The position numbers and the translations under genes were made by a program. DNA of 42,066 nt from Myxococcales bacterium. Lineage in GTDB: Bacteria; Myxococcota_A; Polyangia; Polyangiales; Polyangiaceae. Of the stretch, positions 32,205-40,837 are shown piece after piece. The notes under the pieces were generated by a model that worked only from the letters and a program-made list of their open reading frames with translations, was not told where the DNA came from and made no database searches. Location: contig JAAFHV010000050.1 of the NCBI GenBank assembly GCA_013297655.1, positions 1-42,066 on the forward strand, in the 5' to 3' direction. Positions within the stretch are counted from its first letter, which is position 1. Every line of letters begins with the position of its first letter.

Positions 32205-34627
32205 AAGCAAGCTTGAAGTGGCTCGTGGAGCTGTTGCCGGAGCTCTCGAAGCTCTCCGCGGACGACGTCGCGAAGAAGCTCACCTTCGCGGGGCTCGAGG
32301 TCGAGGGCGTCACCCCGTTCGGCGCGGGCACCGAGGGGTGCGTCGTCGCGAAGGTCGTCTCGTTCCGTCCGCACCCCACGAAGAGCGGGCTCCGCCTCGT
32401 CACGGTCGACCTCGGCGAAGGCACCCAAGAGATCGTGTGCGGCGCGCCCAACGTGCCGGACGCGGGCGGCCTCGTCGTGCTCGCGAAGCTCGGCGCGTAC
32501 CTCCCCGCGAAAGACATGACGATCGCGCGGCGCGAGATCGCGGGCGTGGTCAGCGAGGGCATGCTCTGCTCCGAGTCGGAGCTCGGCCTGTCCGAGGAGA
32601 GCGCGGGGATCCTGATTTTGCCGCCCGGCACGGGAAATCCCGGGCAATCGCTGATCGAAGCGATCCCGCACGTGCGCGACACGGTGTTCGAGATCAACAT
32701 CACGCCGAACCGCCCCGATGGCCTCGGGCACGTGGGGCTCGCGCGCGATCTCGCGGCGGTGCTCGGTGTCGCGTTCGCGCCGAAGCGCGCGCCCACGTTC
32801 GGCGCGGACGACGTGCCGCTCGACGTCGACGTGAAGGTCGTGGACCAGGATCGCTGCCCCGAGTTTTCTACCGCGCGCGCGGTCGGGATCACGATCGCGC
32901 CTTCGCCCCTCGCGTGGCGCTACAGGCTCCTCGCTCTCGGGGTGCGCCCGATCTCGAACCTGGTCGACATCACGAACCTCGTGCTCCTCGGTCACGGCCA
33001 GCCGATGCACGCCTTCGATCTCGCGAAGGTGCGCGGGCGCGCGATCGTCGTCCGCACCGCGGCGGAGGGAGAGCCCTTCACCACGTTGGACGGCGTCGCG
33101 CGGAAGCTCTCGAAAGACGATCTCGTCGTGTGCGACGGCGAAGGACCGGTCGCGCTCGCAGGCGTGATGGGCGGGGAAAATAGCGAGATCTCCGCGTCGA
33201 CGACCGAGGTGCTCTTCGAGTGCGCGTACTTCGATGCGCGTGGGGTGCGCCGCACGGGAAGGCGTCACGGGCTCCACACCGAGGCGAGCCACAGGTTCGA
33301 GCGCGGCACCGATCCAGGAGGCCTCGAGGCCGCCCTCGCCACCGCCGTGAAGCTCACGCTCGAGGTCGTGCCCGGCGCGAAGCTCTCGCCTCCTCGTTAC
33401 GTCACCGGCGCCACCGCGAACACCACCCCGCGCGAGCTCACCACGAAGGTGGTCTCGCTGCGCTCGTCGTTCATGACGCGCCTCCTCGGGATCGCGGTCC
33501 CGCTCTCGGACGCGCGCGGTATCCTCGAGCGTCTTGGGTGCACAGTGCACGCATCGGGCGAAGGCGCGCTCGACGTCGCGCTGCCGACACACCGGCCCGA
33601 TTTGTCACGCGAGGTCGATCTCGTCGAAGAGGTCATTCGTGTGCGCGGGATCGACACCGTGCCGACGGAGCTGCCCCCCGTGCGTGGCTCGCGCGCGGTC
33701 GGTGGACGCGAAGCGCTGGAGCACTCGGTGCGTCGCGCGGCGGCGAGCGTGGGGCTCTCGGAGGCGATCACGTTCCGCTTCACCTCGGCCAAGGCGCTCG
33801 CCGACGTGTTCGCCAAAGAAGCGACCGTGGTGCTGGAAAACCCCATCAACGAGCATCAAACCGTGATGCGCACGAGCCTCCTCCCCGGGCTCCTCGAGTC
33901 GCTCGCGCAGGCGCGTCGGCACGGGGTGCGCTCGGCGGGGCTCTTCGCGGTCGGGCCCGTGTTCCTCCCGTCGAAGAACGACTTGCCCGAGGAGCGCCCG
34001 GAGCTCTTCGCGGTGCTCGTCGGCGATCGCGCGGCGTACCTGGAGAAGCCCGCGCCGGTCGACGCGTGGGACGCCAAGGGCGTCGCGCTCGCCCTCGTCG
34101 CGGCGCTCACCGGCAAGGAGCCCGAGGTCGTCACGTACACCGCGAGCGAGCGCCCCGCGTACATGCACCCGCGCGCCGCTGCGAAGCTACTCCTCGGGTC
34201 CACGGTGATCGGCTCGTTCGGTCTCTTGCACCCCGACGTGGGCGACAAGTACGACTTCGCCGAGGCGCTCCCGTTCATCAGCCTCGACTTGCCCACCCTC
34301 GCGAAGCACCCGCGCGCGCCGAGGTACAAGGCGATCCCGAAGTTCCCTGCGTCGCCGCGCGACCTCGCCCTCGTCGTGCACGACGACGTCCCCGCCGGCC
34401 AAGTGAAGGCCGCGATCCTCGCGTCCGCGGGCCCCCTCGCGACCGACGTCGAGCTCTTCGACAGGTTCACCGGAGGCGCCAATATCCCGAAGGATCACGC
34501 GAGCTTGGCCTTCCGAGTCATTTACCGCTCGGACGAGCGCACCCTCACCGACGCGGAGGTCGAGAAGGCCCACGCCAAGGTCGTGAAAGAGGTCGAGGAA
34601 CGATTCGGGGCGACGCAGCGTAAGTAA
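32201..34627 (+). CDS. pheT: Phenylalanyl-tRNA synthetase beta subunit
   Basis: An 808-aa subunit, the usual bacterial length. In order: N-terminal B1 region, the EMAP-II-like tRNA-binding domain (about 40-150, with SFRPHPTKSGLRLVTVDLG and IVCGAPNV), the B3/B4 editing domain (about 210-390), the B5 DNA-binding-like domain (about 405-475), the catalytic-like core and a C-terminal ferredoxin-fold anticodon-binding domain (about 715-805, FPASPRDLALVVHDDVPAG...FRVIYRSDERTLTDAEV). Together with pheS it forms the enzyme. The start was set at ATG 32201, MKASLKWLVELLPE, which matches the family. Confidence 0.98.
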   Translation: MKASLKWLVELLPELSKLSADDVAKKLTFAGLEVEGVTPFGAGTEGCVVAKVVSFRPHPTKSGLRLVTVDLGEGTQEIVCGAPNVPDAGGLVVLAKLGAYLPAKDMTIARREIAGVVSEGMLCSESELGLSEESAGILILPPGTGNPGQSLIEAIPHVRDTVFEINITPNRPDGLGHVGLARDLAAVLGVAFAPKRAPTFGADDVPLDVDVKVVDQDRCPEFSTARAVGITIAPSPLAWRYRLLALGVRPISNLVDITNLVLLGHGQPMHAFDLAKVRGRAIVVRTAAEGEPFTTLDGVARKLSKDDLVVCDGEGPVALAGVMGGENSEISASTTEVLFECAYFDARGVRRTGRRHGLHTEASHRFERGTDPGGLEAALATAVKLTLEVVPGAKLSPPRYVTGATANTTPRELTTKVVSLRSSFMTRLLGIAVPLSDARGILERLGCTVHASGEGALDVALPTHRPDLSREVDLVEEVIRVRGIDTVPTELPPVRGSRAVGGREALEHSVRRAAASVGLSEAITFRFTSAKALADVFAKEATVVLENPINEHQTVMRTSLLPGLLESLAQARRHGVRSAGLFAVGPVFLPSKNDLPEERPELFAVLVGDRAAYLEKPAPVDAWDAKGVALALVAALTGKEPEVVTYTASERPAYMHPRAAAKLLLGSTVIGSFGLLHPDVGDKYDFAEALPFISLDLPTLAKHPRAPRYKAIPKFPASPRDLALVVHDDVPAGQVKAAILASAGPLATDVELFDRFTGGANIPKDHASLAFRVIYRSDERTLTDAEVEKAHAKVVKEVEERFGATQRK

Positions 34628-34677
34628 CCTCGAGGAAAGTCGGGACGCCGACCACGCGATCGGCGTAACCTCGAGGA
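34624..34677. repeat. 13-bp direct repeat flanking the pheT stop
   Basis: GTAACCTCGAGGA occurs at 34624-34636 and 34665-34677 (41-base period). The first copy contains the pheT TAA stop; the second contains the GAGGAG ribosome binding site of the next gene. The CCTCGAGG core is self-complementary. Confidence 0.6.
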
Positions 34678-34681
34678 GCCC

Positions 34682-35851
34682 ATGACGATTCACGGAAAGC
34701 TCGGTCCATCCCCCGTCAAAGGCTCGCTCGGCGTTCTCGCGCTGGTCCTCGGCGCCGGCCTCGTCGTCGGCTGCGGCGGCTCGAAGGAGCTCACCGTGCG
34801 CGCCAACGCCACGGTGGTCCGCGAAGGCGCCAACGACGTGATGGAGATCGTGGTCACCACGTCGCCGAACGCGAACGTGCGAATCCACGACTCTACCTAT
34901 GCGCAGTCGTGGACCGCGACCGCGGATTTCATGGGTCAGGCGAAGGTCACGGTGCCCCTCCCGGAGCCGGGGGTCCCCAAGGTGAGCCCGCCGCCGTCCA
35001 AGTACGGCACGGCCTACAGCGGGCCGAGCTACACCGCCGCTCCGAGCTACACCACGCCGCCCCGCTCCGTCCTCCTCGGACCCGAGATCAAGCTCTCCGT
35101 TTCCGCCGATCTCTACGAGCCGCGCAAGCTCTTCAAGTCCAAGTACCGCTCCGCGCAGACGAACGTGACCGTCGTGAGGCCCGCCGCGATCCGCTTCGAC
35201 CCCACCACGCGCACGATCGCATGCCTCGGCAAGGCGTGCACTGGCACGTTCAACGTCTACCAAGAGGCGCGCATCGACTTTTCGGACATCGATCCCATGT
35301 CCACCGTGAGCCTCGGCGCGGAGCAAGCGCGCACCATCACGCGGCAGCTCTCGATCTCGCTCGACATGAAACCGCTCCTCGAGAAGGTGCCCCTCGCCGA
35401 CATCTTCAAGCAGTACCCGATGGGCAACGTCGACGTGCCGCTCGAGCTCGGCTTCGCCGACGGCACCAAGTTGAAGACCAACGTGAACGTGGCCGCCAAC
35501 CAAATGAAGCCCGCGCTCGCGGCCGCCTTCACCAAGGTCGCGCAAGGCGGCGTGCTCTTCGCTGGCGAAGAGGCGAGCCCCGGCAACCACACCTCGCTCC
35601 TCGATCTGTCGCACCAGACGTTGGTCGGAACGGCCGCGAAAGTGCGCGACATCGATCTCGTCGCCGTGCTCACGGACAAAGATCGACCCGGCTGCGGCAC
35701 CGAAGGCACCTCCGAGGCCGACGTGAAGGTGTACGAGCGCCGCACCGGCAAGGTCATCGGGACCCGGCATTTCTCGGCCCCGACGTGCAAGGAAGACTAC
35801 GACGACGCCGCGGTCGAGGCGTGGGTGAAGACGTTCGTGAAGGGAACCTGA
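34682..35851 (+). CDS. Hypothetical lipoprotein
   Basis: A 389-aa protein with GAGGAG before its ATG. The lipoprotein signal is LGVLALVLGAGLVVGCGG. A beta-rich domain follows (ELTVRANATVVREGANDVMEIVVTTSPNANVRIHDS), then a Pro/Tyr/Ser linker (about 100-130: GPSYTAAPSYTTPP), another beta-rich domain with two Cys (CLGKACTGTF) and a C-terminal part with two more. No membrane helices beyond the signal. I recognise no family. It lies between pheT and a Ser/Thr kinase, all on the plus strand. Confidence 0.8.
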   Translation: MTIHGKLGPSPVKGSLGVLALVLGAGLVVGCGGSKELTVRANATVVREGANDVMEIVVTTSPNANVRIHDSTYAQSWTATADFMGQAKVTVPLPEPGVPKVSPPPSKYGTAYSGPSYTAAPSYTTPPRSVLLGPEIKLSVSADLYEPRKLFKSKYRSAQTNVTVVRPAAIRFDPTTRTIACLGKACTGTFNVYQEARIDFSDIDPMSTVSLGAEQARTITRQLSISLDMKPLLEKVPLADIFKQYPMGNVDVPLELGFADGTKLKTNVNVAANQMKPALAAAFTKVAQGGVLFAGEEASPGNHTSLLDLSHQTLVGTAAKVRDIDLVAVLTDKDRPGCGTEGTSEADVKVYERRTGKVIGTRHFSAPTCKEDYDDAAVEAWVKTFVKGT

Positions 35852-35911
35852 GGTCGGTACCTTTCGTGCGTTTCCGGTTCCTTTAACGGTCGCGCTGGAT
35901 AACATCCGGGT

Positions 35912-37219
35912 GTGGTGAATGCGGCCTTCCCCGGGGACGGCGAGCTCGTCGGAGCCGTCGTTTCTCAAAAATTTCGGCTCGCCCGGTTCATCGGCTCGGG
36001 TGGCATGGGCGTGGTCTACGAGGCTCAGCCGCTCGCCGGGGGCCCCTCCGTCGCGATCAAAATGCTCCGCGCGGAGTACCTCGACGACGTCGATGTGCTC
36101 ACCCGCTTCGTGGACGAAGGGCACATGTGCCAGCGCCTCTCGCACACGAACATCGCGCGTGTGTTCGAGGTCGGTCACGCGGAGGACACCACCCCGTACC
36201 TCGTCATGGAATACCTCGACGGAATTCCACTTGCATCTTACACGCATAACGGCGGCAAGGTCCCGCTCCTCCAGTCGGCGACGATCGTGCAAGGGCTCCT
36301 CCAGGGCCTCTCGATGGCGCACGCGCAGGGCATCGTTCATCGCGATCTCAAGCCCGAGAACGTGATCCTCGCCCGCGATCCGAACGGCAAATTTACCCCA
36401 AAAATCCTCGATTTCGGCATCGCGAAGGTCATGGACCAGGCCGGCGGGATGGGGAACAAAACGCGCACCGGCGTGCTCCTCGGTACGCCCGCGTACATGA
36501 GCCCGGAGCAAATCAAGAGCACCAAAGACTGCGACGGCCGCTCCGACCTGTGGAGCGTCGGGGTCATGCTCTACGAGATGCTCGCGGGTCGTTCCGCGTT
36601 CCCTGCGCCCACCGCGTTCGCGCGCCTCGGCGCGGTGCTCAACACCACGCCGCCTCCGCTGGAGACGCTCGACCCCACGCTCGCGCGGATCTCGCCGTTC
36701 GTGCAGCGGGCGATGGCCAAAGATCGAACGCAGCGCTTCCAAACCGCGGTCGAGATGGGGCGCGGCCTCGCCGAAGCGATGGGCGAAACCGAAGCACGCC
36801 GCGACGAAGCCCTCAGCCGCTTGCCCGAGATGCCCGCGATGATGTCGCAGGTCGCGCCGCCGCGCATGGCCGTCGCCGCGATGCCCGCACACCCGAGCCT
36901 CGCGGGGCCGCCCCTTCAGCAGCACGTCACGCCTCCCGGCGGCGCCCATGGTCCCTCCGGTACCCTCGCGAGCAGCCCCGCTTCGCCGCGCGTCACGGAG
37001 CCGCCGCCCCCGCCGCCGGTGCACATCCAGAGCCTCGCGAAACAAGGCGAGACGCTCCCGTCCAACGATCTCCCGATCCTCGATCCGGTCGCGAGCGGAG
37101 TGCCGCGCGTCGGCGGTGGTCACGCTGGGGGCGTTCGCGGCTGGCTCGTCGCGGTCATCGGAGTGTCGGCGTTGGCGGTCGGGTTCGGCCTCGGCTTCGC
37201 GGTCCGCGGGCTCCTCTAG
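35912..37219 (+). CDS. Ser/Thr protein kinase with C-terminal membrane anchor
   Basis: A 435-aa Hanks-type kinase from GTG 35912. The glycine loop is GSGGMGVVY (28-36), Lys50 and HRDLKPEN (143-150) follow, then DFG (167-169) and SPEQ, all intact. After the kinase domain (about 20-290) is a Met/Pro/Ala-rich linker and one membrane segment (about 412-434, WLVAVIGVSALAVGFGLGFAV) at the very end, with almost no extracytoplasmic part. The upstream lipoprotein (34682-35851) is 60 bases away on the same strand and could be a partner at the envelope. Confidence 0.95.
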   Translation: MVNAAFPGDGELVGAVVSQKFRLARFIGSGGMGVVYEAQPLAGGPSVAIKMLRAEYLDDVDVLTRFVDEGHMCQRLSHTNIARVFEVGHAEDTTPYLVMEYLDGIPLASYTHNGGKVPLLQSATIVQGLLQGLSMAHAQGIVHRDLKPENVILARDPNGKFTPKILDFGIAKVMDQAGGMGNKTRTGVLLGTPAYMSPEQIKSTKDCDGRSDLWSVGVMLYEMLAGRSAFPAPTAFARLGAVLNTTPPPLETLDPTLARISPFVQRAMAKDRTQRFQTAVEMGRGLAEAMGETEARRDEALSRLPEMPAMMSQVAPPRMAVAAMPAHPSLAGPPLQQHVTPPGGAHGPSGTLASSPASPRVTEPPPPPPVHIQSLAKQGETLPSNDLPILDPVASGVPRVGGGHAGGVRGWLVAVIGVSALAVGFGLGFAVRGLL

Positions 37220-37249
37220 GGCTCTCCGCAAGCACTCGAAACCAAGTCG

Positions 37250-38176
37250 TTATTTGGCCTCGATGCCCAACGCGGCGAGCAGGTGCGGGGCCACGTCGCG
37301 GAGGTCTTTTGCGTGGGTGATCAGCGCCTCGCTCGTGTGCCCTTTTGCGACGAGGGGCACCCGCGCGAGGGTGTGGCCTCCGGTCCCGAGGTCCTCCAGG
37401 TTGCCGTGGTCGGATGTCATCACCACGAGCTCGTCGTCGTGCGCGAGGGCAAAGAGCGCCTCGAGGAACTGGTCCACCTTCGCGATCTCGGATCGCGCGA
37501 ACGCCATGTCTTGCGAGTGCCCCGCCTTGTCGGTGAGGAAGAGCTCGAAGTACGAGAGATCGAGCTCGCGTGCGCCCGCGAGCACGGCCCGCGCGGCCGA
37601 CTCGGGTGAGCGCAGCGGCGCCGGATAACCGAAGCCGCGCACGATCTCCCCGGTGAGGTCGAACGTCGCCGCCACGCCGCGCTCCACGTCGGCCGCGGTT
37701 CGAAGGCGCCCGCCCGCCGCCGCGCCACAGATGGTGCTCGCGGAGAGGGGGAACGCGCGGGTTCGAGGCTCCTCCCCGCGCACGATGCGGGTCGCGCGTT
37801 CGGCGCGTGCGGTGTCGAAGCCGTTCAGGAACTCGGCCTCGAGCCCGTTCGCGCGAGCCGTCGCGAACATGTTGTTCTCCGCGAGGTAGGCCATGAGGCG
37901 AGGGGAGGGGAACGCTGGCGCGTGGCCCCCTTCCATCCCGATCGTGTCGGACCCGGAAAAGAGCATCGCTTGGCCCGTCGCGCTCTGCGGCAACCCCGAA
38001 TAACCGAGGGTCGCGTCGATCGCGCCGAAACCGAGCCCTCGCGGCGGGTCGGCCTCCCCCCCGAGCGGCCCGAGCACCCGCGTCGGCGCGCCGTGAAAGG
38101 GATTTTGCGCGCCGGGCGCCCCCATCCCGATGCCGTCCACGAAGACGAGCAACGCGCGCGCGATCGACCGAGCCAT
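37250..38176 (-). CDS. Alkaline-phosphatase-superfamily metalloenzyme, phosphoglyceromutase-like
   Basis: A 308-aa protein from ATG 38176. Metal-binding motifs of the superfamily are visible: Asp14 in LLVFVDGIGMG, the LPQSATGQ segment with the active-site Ser/Thr, SDHGN (255-259) and GGH (266-268). It is shorter than cofactor-independent phosphoglycerate mutase (about 510 aa) and phosphopentomutase (about 400), and belongs to the short group usually annotated only as metalloenzyme domain proteins. It is probably a phosphatase or mutase in the cytosol; the substrate is unknown. It is convergent with the kinase gene at 37219. Confidence 0.87.
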   Translation of the reverse strand: MARSIARALLVFVDGIGMGAPGAQNPFHGAPTRVLGPLGGEADPPRGLGFGAIDATLGYSGLPQSATGQAMLFSGSDTIGMEGGHAPAFPSPRLMAYLAENNMFATARANGLEAEFLNGFDTARAERATRIVRGEEPRTRAFPLSASTICGAAAGGRLRTAADVERGVAATFDLTGEIVRGFGYPAPLRSPESAARAVLAGARELDLSYFELFLTDKAGHSQDMAFARSEIAKVDQFLEALFALAHDDELVVMTSDHGNLEDLGTGGHTLARVPLVAKGHTSEALITHAKDLRDVAPHLLAALGIEAK

Positions 38177-38347
38177 AACGGGGAACCCTAGCAGCCCGCT
38201 CCGGTTCCCCACTACCTAGGCACGGGCGCTCGCGGGCGGACCGTGACGCACCAGAGTGCCCGGTCGATTGTCCTGGAATTTCCGTGCGAAAAGCCTCGCT
38301 GCGGTCCTTCCGTTTCAGGTCCGCGCTGTGTAGGCTGCTAGGTCCCT

Positions 38348-38363
38348 GCCCGGCTCGTCGGGC
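38348..38363 (+). promoter_or_regulatory. Stem-loop with T-run just before the DUF1232 gene
   Basis: GCCCG-GCTCGT-CGGGC followed by CCACTTTT, ending 20 bases before the ATG at 38384. It looks like a small intrinsic terminator placed in a leader, hence a possible attenuator. Confidence 0.4.
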
Positions 38364-38383
38364 CCACTTTTATGGGGTCATCA

Positions 38384-38926
38384 ATGACCGAAGAGTCGAA
38401 CTCTCTCGCCAAGTACCTCGAGATCTTTCCTTCGTGGCTCAAGTCGCTCGGGGAAGATGCGTCCCAGCTCGCCGAGGTCGTGAAGGGGGAGGAGCCCGAA
38501 GGCGCACGTCGCCAGGCGATCGCCGGGCTGAACTACATCTTCAAGTCGCTCGATCTCATCCCCGATGGCATCGACGACCTCGGCTTTTGCGACGACGCGT
38601 TCGTGCTGCGTGTCGCGGCCGATCTCGCCTGCACCGACCACCCCGAGGCCAAACAGGGCGTGCTCGGCCGCCTCGCAGAAGAGTCCACCAACGTTCGCGA
38701 GTTCTTGGGCGACGACTACGTTCGCCTCGAGGCCTACGTGAAGAACCTACGCAAGGGCGCCGCTCGTGGCCGCACGGTCGACGACATCGTGACCGACGAA
38801 GGCGCGCGCACCGCGTTCCTCCACGAGGTCGCGGCCTGGTCGCGCGACTACCAAGTGCCGAGCTTCTCCCGCGACGTAAAGACCTTGATCAAGCTCAAGG
38901 CGTTCCTAAGCGCCAAATTGGCCTGA
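38384..38926 (+). CDS. DUF1232 (YkvA-like) protein
   Basis: A 180-aa protein. The DUF1232 core is NYIFKSLDLIPDGIDDLGFCDDAFVLRVAADLA (about 49-81), with the family's DLIPD and a DD pair. Outside it the chain is helical and charged with no signal peptide, and only the DUF1232 helix is hydrophobic. Function is unknown; DUF1232 is widespread in bacteria and plants. The ATG at 38384 has GGGG upstream; an in-frame ATG at 38372 adds four residues. A strong terminator hairpin follows at 38947-38972. Confidence 0.85.
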   Translation: MTEESNSLAKYLEIFPSWLKSLGEDASQLAEVVKGEEPEGARRQAIAGLNYIFKSLDLIPDGIDDLGFCDDAFVLRVAADLACTDHPEAKQGVLGRLAEESTNVREFLGDDYVRLEAYVKNLRKGAARGRTVDDIVTDEGARTAFLHEVAAWSRDYQVPSFSRDVKTLIKLKAFLSAKLA

Positions 38927-38946
38927 AAATTCCGAGTGCTTCACCG

Positions 38947-38972
38947 CGCCGGTGACATCCGTGTCACCGGCG
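38947..38972. terminator. Strong stem-loop, probable terminator
   Basis: Perfect 11-bp arms (CGCCGGTGACA / TGTCACCGGCG) with a 4-base loop TCCG, starting 20 bases after the DUF1232 stop. It lies between convergent genes and could serve both. No T-tract follows. Confidence 0.65.
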
Positions 38973-39109
38973 TCGTCGTGTCCGGGCGCGCTCGAATCGT
39001 GTGTACCCTGCATCGACATGACCCTCGCGCGCGAGGAGGTCGAGCTCGAGCGCGAGCGGCCGAGTAGACACGGTCACGTGCATAGTACATGCGCGTGCCC
39101 TCGTCCGCG

Positions 39110-40519
39110 TCACTCGAGCGGCTTGTAACCGAGGCCTAGCTTGCCAGCGCCGATCGACTTCATGCGATCGGTCGCGGCGTCGTGGAAACGCTGTTGGAAG
39201 TCGGTCCGCGCGCGGCCCTCGACTTGGGCCTGCGAGGACGCGCGCGAAACCGAGAACGTGGGCTTCGCCGGGGTCGCGAACACGAGCGGCCCTTGGCAGA
39301 GCACCTCTCCGCGGCCTGCGTCGACGACGTAGAGCGCGCCGTCGTAGTTGCCCGCGCTCACCGTCCATCCGGTGGCCTTCGCGCCCTTGTCGGTGACCTC
39401 CGGCATCTCGCGGGTCTTGTGCTTGTAGACCACGAGGAGCCCCTCGCCGAGCACCAGCCTCGCGTCGTCCGCGCGCGCTACGACGGCCTTCTTTTTCCCG
39501 GCGACGTAGCGGGCGAGCTCTGCGTCGGAGAGGAACGCGAAGTCGGGATCGTCTTTTCCGTCGAGCGAAGCGAAGTCGATCGCACGGATCACGAGCGGCG
39601 CCTTTGTCTTCTCTTTTTTCGTCGAGGCCGCCGCGATCGCCGTCTCGCTGCAGCCTTTTTCTGTGGTCGGAGCGCGTTCGACGGCCGCCTTCACCGCCGC
39701 CAATCGTTTGTCTGCAGTATGCACACGTTGCGCGTCGAGGAGCTGCGCGTAGTCGTCGCGCGCGAGCTGCTCTTCGATCTCGGTGTCGGCCTTCGGGGCC
39801 TCGTCGAGGCAATCTTCGCGGCCCTCGTCGATGTGGACCAAGAACCATCGCGCTCCCTTCGCGAGACACACGCGGTACGTGGGGGCGACCTTCTTCCCGT
39901 TCGTGATCACCGCGACGTCGTCGAGCCGCGCCGTGGCGCCGTCGACCTCGACTTTGCCCGTGCAGGAGAGCTGCTGCGAGATGTACATCTTCCCGCTGCG
40001 GAGGAAATGCGCCTCCGTGAGCGCACACGCGGTCTTCGCGTCGATGACGGCCCCCGCGCGGCCCTTCGCGCTCGCCGCTTCGAGGTCCGCGATGCGCTTC
40101 TCCTTGTTCTTCGCGTCGCGGTTCGACGCGACGATGACGCCGATCGCGACGATGGTGCCGAGCAGCGAGAGCACCGCCGCCACCTTCGCCGTGACGGGGC
40201 CGGGGATCCCGTTTTTCTTCGCGGTAGAGAGGCTCAAGTAAACGAACAGGAGCGCGAGCCACCCGACCGGAGAGCAGCAGGTGACGAAGCCCACGAGCGA
40301 CAAGACGAGCGCGATGTTCGCGTTCTTCGAGACGTTCTGCGCCGCCTGCGCGTGGGCGATCGACGCGTACGCCGCTTGCCCTGCTTGCCGCTGCCGCGCG
40401 TCGTAGTCGGCGCGTTCGGCCTCTGCACGTCCGCGCGGCGTGAGGTGATTGCAGTAGGGGCACTTGGGCGCGAGAGGCTCGAGCGGCGCCGCGCAGCCTG
40501 GGCAGTTCGGAGGGTTCAC
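39110..40519 (-). CDS. Zinc-ribbon membrane protein of unknown function
   Basis: A 469-aa protein from GTG 40519. It begins with a zinc ribbon (C6-x2-C9 and C20-x2-C23: CPGCAAPLEPLAPKCPYC). Two hydrophobic segments follow (about 68-95 and 108-130), a layout like DUF4190-type proteins. The remaining 335 residues are charged and soluble, with several Cys and repeated short Lys-rich stretches, and end in a helical tail. No enzyme motif was recognised. An element copy (40603-40616) lies 83 bases upstream of its start. Confidence 0.78.
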   Translation of the reverse strand: MNPPNCPGCAAPLEPLAPKCPYCNHLTPRGRAEAERADYDARQRQAGQAAYASIAHAQAAQNVSKNANIALVLSLVGFVTCCSPVGWLALLFVYLSLSTAKKNGIPGPVTAKVAAVLSLLGTIVAIGVIVASNRDAKNKEKRIADLEAASAKGRAGAVIDAKTACALTEAHFLRSGKMYISQQLSCTGKVEVDGATARLDDVAVITNGKKVAPTYRVCLAKGARWFLVHIDEGREDCLDEAPKADTEIEEQLARDDYAQLLDAQRVHTADKRLAAVKAAVERAPTTEKGCSETAIAAASTKKEKTKAPLVIRAIDFASLDGKDDPDFAFLSDAELARYVAGKKKAVVARADDARLVLGEGLLVVYKHKTREMPEVTDKGAKATGWTVSAGNYDGALYVVDAGRGEVLCQGPLVFATPAKPTFSVSRASSQAQVEGRARTDFQQRFHDAATDRMKSIGAGKLGLGYKPLE

Positions 40520-40837
40520 CCCGACAGACTAGAGCGCCGATCAGGTTGAAGGACCGAGGATTTCGGTGCTCTAGCAAGTTGCGGTAGGCGCGACGACGAC
40601 GGCCCTTGGAAGTCCCTGCCGGATAGTCTTCTACCTTGGGAGGAGCAACGATCCGCAGCGCCGCCAAACACGCGAAAGCCGACGGGATTCAACCTGTTCG
40701 GTGAGCCTCTCTCGATCACCGGCACGTCACGCCGCTGACCCTCTCGTCAGGCGGAACAACGCCGCGCTCCCATGGCAAAGGAGCGCGGCGCGGGGGCGCT
40801 CGCGGCGTGCGAGCTCGCGACGTGGGGTGCGCGACGG
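40520..40837. other. Intergenic region, 318 bases, element copy C
   Basis: No gene is seen between the two minus-strand genes. It contains the third copy of the dispersed element and a short inverted pair CAGGTTGAA / TTCAACCTG (40542-40550 and 40688-40696). It is the likely promoter and leader region of the zinc-ribbon membrane protein. Confidence 0.5.
40603..40616 (-). repeat. Dispersed element copy C (GGGACTTCCAAGGG core)
   Basis: On the minus strand GGGACTTCCAAGGG, preceded by CGGCA and followed by C, matches copies A and B at 16 of 20 positions. It faces the GTG at 40519, 83 bases downstream. Confidence 0.7.

Noticed and set aside
34187-37231. Antisense open frame of about 1000 codons opposite the lipoprotein and kinase genes
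   Set aside because: Same GC artefact; the sense strand encodes a complete lipoprotein signal and a complete kinase.
40542-40696. Inverted pair CAGGTTGAA / TTCAACCTG 138 bases apart
   Set aside because: Nine bases over that distance can arise by chance, and there is no further symmetry between them.
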